From assembly GCA_044376615.1 (NCBI GenBank), contig JBILKO010000129.1, forward strand, positions 1 through 6,792: DNA of 6,792 nt. The letters run 5' to 3'. The notes under the pieces are model-generated. The model had not been told where the DNA came from and ran no database searches. It saw nothing but the letters and a program-made list of their open reading frames with translations. Positions 6,338-6,792 of the stretch are shown piece by piece (the first letter of the stretch is position 1; every line of letters begins with the position of its first letter). The DNA is from CAISGS01 sp044376615 (lineage in GTDB: Bacteria; Pseudomonadota; Alphaproteobacteria; Caulobacterales; Caulobacteraceae). The position numbers and the translations under genes were made by a program.

Positions 6338-6792
6338 ATGGCCCAGACGATAGGAACCCTTTCCAGGCCTGGCGGTGAACATTTGTCTTGGCAGCGGGTT
6401 ACAGGGCGGGGCCCCAGCCTGGTCTGGCTGGGCGGGTTTAAGTCTGACATGACCGGCTCAAAAGCCCAGGCCCTGGCCGATTGGGCCGCTGCCGAGGGCC
6501 GCGATTTTCTGCGCTTTGACTATTTTGGCCATGGCACCTCGAGCGGCGATTTTGCATCCGGCACGATCAGCCGCTGGCGTGAGGACGTGCTGGCCGTGCT
6601 GGACGAATTGACCACTGGACCAGTCATCCTGATCGGGTCTTCCATGGGCGGCTGGCTGGCCTGTCTGGCCGCCTTGGCCCGGCCTGAGCGCATTGCCGCC
6701 ATGGTCCTGATCGCGCCAGCGGCTGATTTTACCGATAAGCTGATGGAGCCTAGCCTGACTACCGAGGCCAAGGCCGATATCGAACGGGACGG
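6338..6792 (+). CDS. Alpha/beta-hydrolase, ABHD10-like (5' part; runs off right edge)
   Basis: This is a serine hydrolase of the alpha/beta-hydrolase fold, most like ABHD10 (a mitochondrial acyl-glucuronide esterase and depalmitoylating thioesterase) and its bacterial relatives. I translated 151 complete codons starting MAQTIGTLSRPGGEHLSWQR. WLGGFKSDMTGSKA (30-43) carries the oxyanion-hole region and the family's GF-x-SDMTG motif. RFDYFGHGTSSGDF (59-72) is a characteristic strand and loop. The nucleophile elbow is GSSMGG (100-105), with Ser102 as the likely nucleophile, followed by WLACLAAL. The acid and histidine of the triad lie beyond 6792. There is no signal peptide, so it is probably cytoplasmic. 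GAGG (6324-6327) lies ten bases before the ATG. It is divergent from the GT4 gene with about 90 to 115 bases between. The fold is confident; the substrate is unknown. Confidence 0.88.
   Translation, partial: MAQTIGTLSRPGGEHLSWQRVTGRGPSLVWLGGFKSDMTGSKAQALADWAAAEGRDFLRFDYFGHGTSSGDFASGTISRWREDVLAVLDELTTGPVILIGSSMGGWLACLAALARPERIAAMVLIAPAADFTDKLMEPSLTTEAKADIERD

Overview
The window is about 6.8 kb of fairly GC-rich bacterial chromosome and looks alphaproteobacterial. The signs are a NDUFA9-like atypical SDR protein, an ABHD10-like hydrolase close to the mitochondrial family, an alphaproteobacterial-style IF-3, and GC-rich tandem hairpins of the CTCCCCC...GGGGGAG kind. I cannot fix the order or genus from the sequence alone.

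Left part (1-1915, minus strand): a type I restriction-modification locus. hsdM (1915-467) is followed by hsdS, which starts at a GTG at 470 that overlaps the hsdM stop and runs off the left edge. hsdR is not in the window. The hsdM frame is intact along its whole length except for one in-frame amber codon at 1468-1466, at a position where I expect glutamine. The methyltransferase is therefore split into a 149-residue N-terminal piece and a catalytic C-terminal piece.

Middle (1916-3437): a complete tRNA-Leu(CAG) gene on the minus strand (2167-2081, CCA encoded) with a convincing promoter upstream. Next is a plus-strand NDUFA9-like SDR gene (2358-3323). A 114-bp tail-to-tail spacer then carries four short perfect hairpins, which serve as REP-like sequence and probable terminators.

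Right part (3438-6792): infC for initiation factor 3 on the minus strand, best read from a rare ATT start at 3971. Upstream of it, on the same strand, are a GT4 and a GT9 glycosyltransferase gene that overlap by ATGA and are probably co-translated for LPS or other surface-glycan assembly. A divergent plus-strand alpha/beta-hydrolase (ABHD10-like) runs off the right edge.

I see no complete new defence or mobile system. The points most worth a second look are the single-codon lesion in an otherwise well-kept hsdM beside a tRNA gene, the ATT start of infC, a possible CTG start for the GT4 gene, and the hairpin cluster between the convergent genes. No gene-free stretch exceeds 300 bases. The longer gaps (1916-2080, 2168-2357, 3324-3437, 3972-4125, 6249-6337) are covered below or hold nothing I can name.
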